Below are positions 63,512 through 64,000 of a DNA stretch of 64,000 nucleotides, one piece after another. The first letter of the stretch is position 1. Every line of letters starts with the position of its first letter. Position numbers and translations under genes: made by a program. The notes under the pieces are model-generated. The model was not told the DNA's origin. It worked only from the letters and a program-made list of their open reading frames with translations, and did not search any database. Origin of the DNA: CAZYAK01 sp964403335 (GTDB taxonomy: Bacteria; Patescibacteriota; Gracilibacteria; Peribacterales; Peribacteraceae); assembly GCA_964403335.1 (NCBI GenBank), contig CAYOFI010000001.1:1-64000 (forward strand). The letters are read 5' to 3'.

Positions 63512-64000
63512 TTATTTGCGCGTAGACACGTAATCGTACACGCGGCGGGACACGTCGGCGATGAACTGCGACACCTGCATTTCCTGCCCCGCGCGCAGCT
63601 GACTGAATATGCAGAGGATGTACGGGCGATTGGGAACGTACACGATGCCGCAATCCGACCGCACGCGGTCATCCGTGCCGGGTTGATCGTAGATGCCCAC
63701 TTTGTGGGCCACGCGCACGCCCGCCGGCACGCCGGCCGGGATGGTGTTGGTGAAGACGGACTGCGTCATGATATCGAGGATTTTTTGCGATCCCGCATAC
63801 GAGAGGTAACACGACAAATACAGGCATCTCAGCACGGACGAATAATTTTTGGGGCTCACGACGGGCTGGGTGTCGTCCATTTCCACGGGAATGTCCAGCG
63901 AGTTATAGATCGAAAGTACGGGGTCGGCTTCCGCCAAATCATCCAGCGCGAGCGCCGCGGTGTTATCGGATTCGGTCAGGGCAAGTTGCACGGCCTCGTC
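63512..64000 (-). CDS. Beta-lactamase-fold protein, C-terminal part (cut by window end)
   Basis: 162 residues of a paralogue of the 62492-63430 protein; the frame is still open at base 64000, so the N-terminus with the Ser-x-x-Lys motif is outside. The shared blocks are TESDNTA, DTQPVVSPKNYSSVLRCLYL, SDCGIVYVPNRPYILC and the C-terminal VSRRVYDYV. The third active-site box reads HKVG in place of KTG, a change that may lower or alter activity. The tandem arrangement suggests duplication. Confidence 0.88.
   Translation of the reverse strand, partial: DEAVQLALTESDNTAALALDDLAEADPVLSIYNSLDIPVEMDDTQPVVSPKNYSSVLRCLYLSCYLSYAGSQKILDIMTQSVFTNTIPAGVPAGVRVAHKVGIYDQPGTDDRVRSDCGIVYVPNRPYILCIFSQLRAGQEMQVSQFIADVSRRVYDYVSTRK

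Noticed and set aside
1..64000. tRNA, rRNA or other known structured RNA genes
   Set aside because: I looked for T-loop-like GGTTCGA words and found only ones inside coding frames. A covariance-model scan would be needed to exclude small RNAs fully.

Overview
The window looks like a chromosomal segment of a Candidate Phyla Radiation (Patescibacteria) bacterium, most probably of the Peregrinibacteria/Peribacteria type. This is inferred from protein style, not from a marker gene. The signs are many secreted proteins with long Ser/Ala linkers, SLH, RTX, Calx-beta and DUF11 modules, sortase sorting signals, small housekeeping genes (typA, queA) and about 55% GC. No rRNA, tRNA, CRISPR array or complete transposon was seen. 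Almost every gene lacks a Shine-Dalgarno sequence. Genes instead start either 6-11 bases after a sigma70-type -10 box (near leaderless) or after a short C/T-rich leader.

Layout. 1-3.0 kb: end of a histidine kinase, a divergent SpeD-like (AdoMet decarboxylase fold) gene, a membrane protein and a secreted PsbP-like protein. 3.1-9.3 kb (minus strand): a 1792-aa surface protein (LEDR motif, beta-propeller, helical middle, alpha/beta hydrolase C-terminus) overlapping a small membrane-anchored Cys-rich gene. The hydrolase end and the small gene are AT-rich compared with the rest, and the pair is bracketed by two almost identical 22-bp palindromes, an arrangement resembling a polymorphic toxin and immunity pair. 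9.5-13.6 kb: SLH/Calx-beta protein, a DUF559 nuclease gene between inverted GC-rich palindromes, a DUF11-repeat protein and a Cys-rich membrane protein. 13.7-24.3 kb: typA, REP-like palindromes, a TraB-like protein, an LRR protein with a 53-aa partner, an EEP-family hydrolase, a truncated PEP-synthase-like protein, a lipoprotein with an LPQTG signal, an NAGPA-type hydrolase and a PAS protein.

24.6-44.5 kb is an envelope-building region: two RTX proteins, a subtilase, an ECF sigma factor, a 1498-aa secreted protein made of about 38 copies of a 37-residue Asn/Gln/Asp repeat, a small companion carrying two copies of a similar repeat, a cell-wall protein with an LPAAG signal directly followed by a class F-like sortase, a CAP protein, an SLH protein, a third RTX protein and an M23 endopeptidase. 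The repeat protein plus companion is the best candidate here for an undescribed extracellular fibre.

44.6-54.9 kb: queA, a MOP-family flippase, an rRNA methyltransferase-like gene and a four-gene signalling operon (DUF3068-substrate-binding-protein fusion, PAS histidine kinase, receiver, second histidine kinase). 55.0-64.0 kb: a secreted low-complexity protein, an HTH gene overlapping the first of three tail-fibre-like surface proteins, and two tandem class A beta-lactamase-fold proteins, the last cut by the window end.
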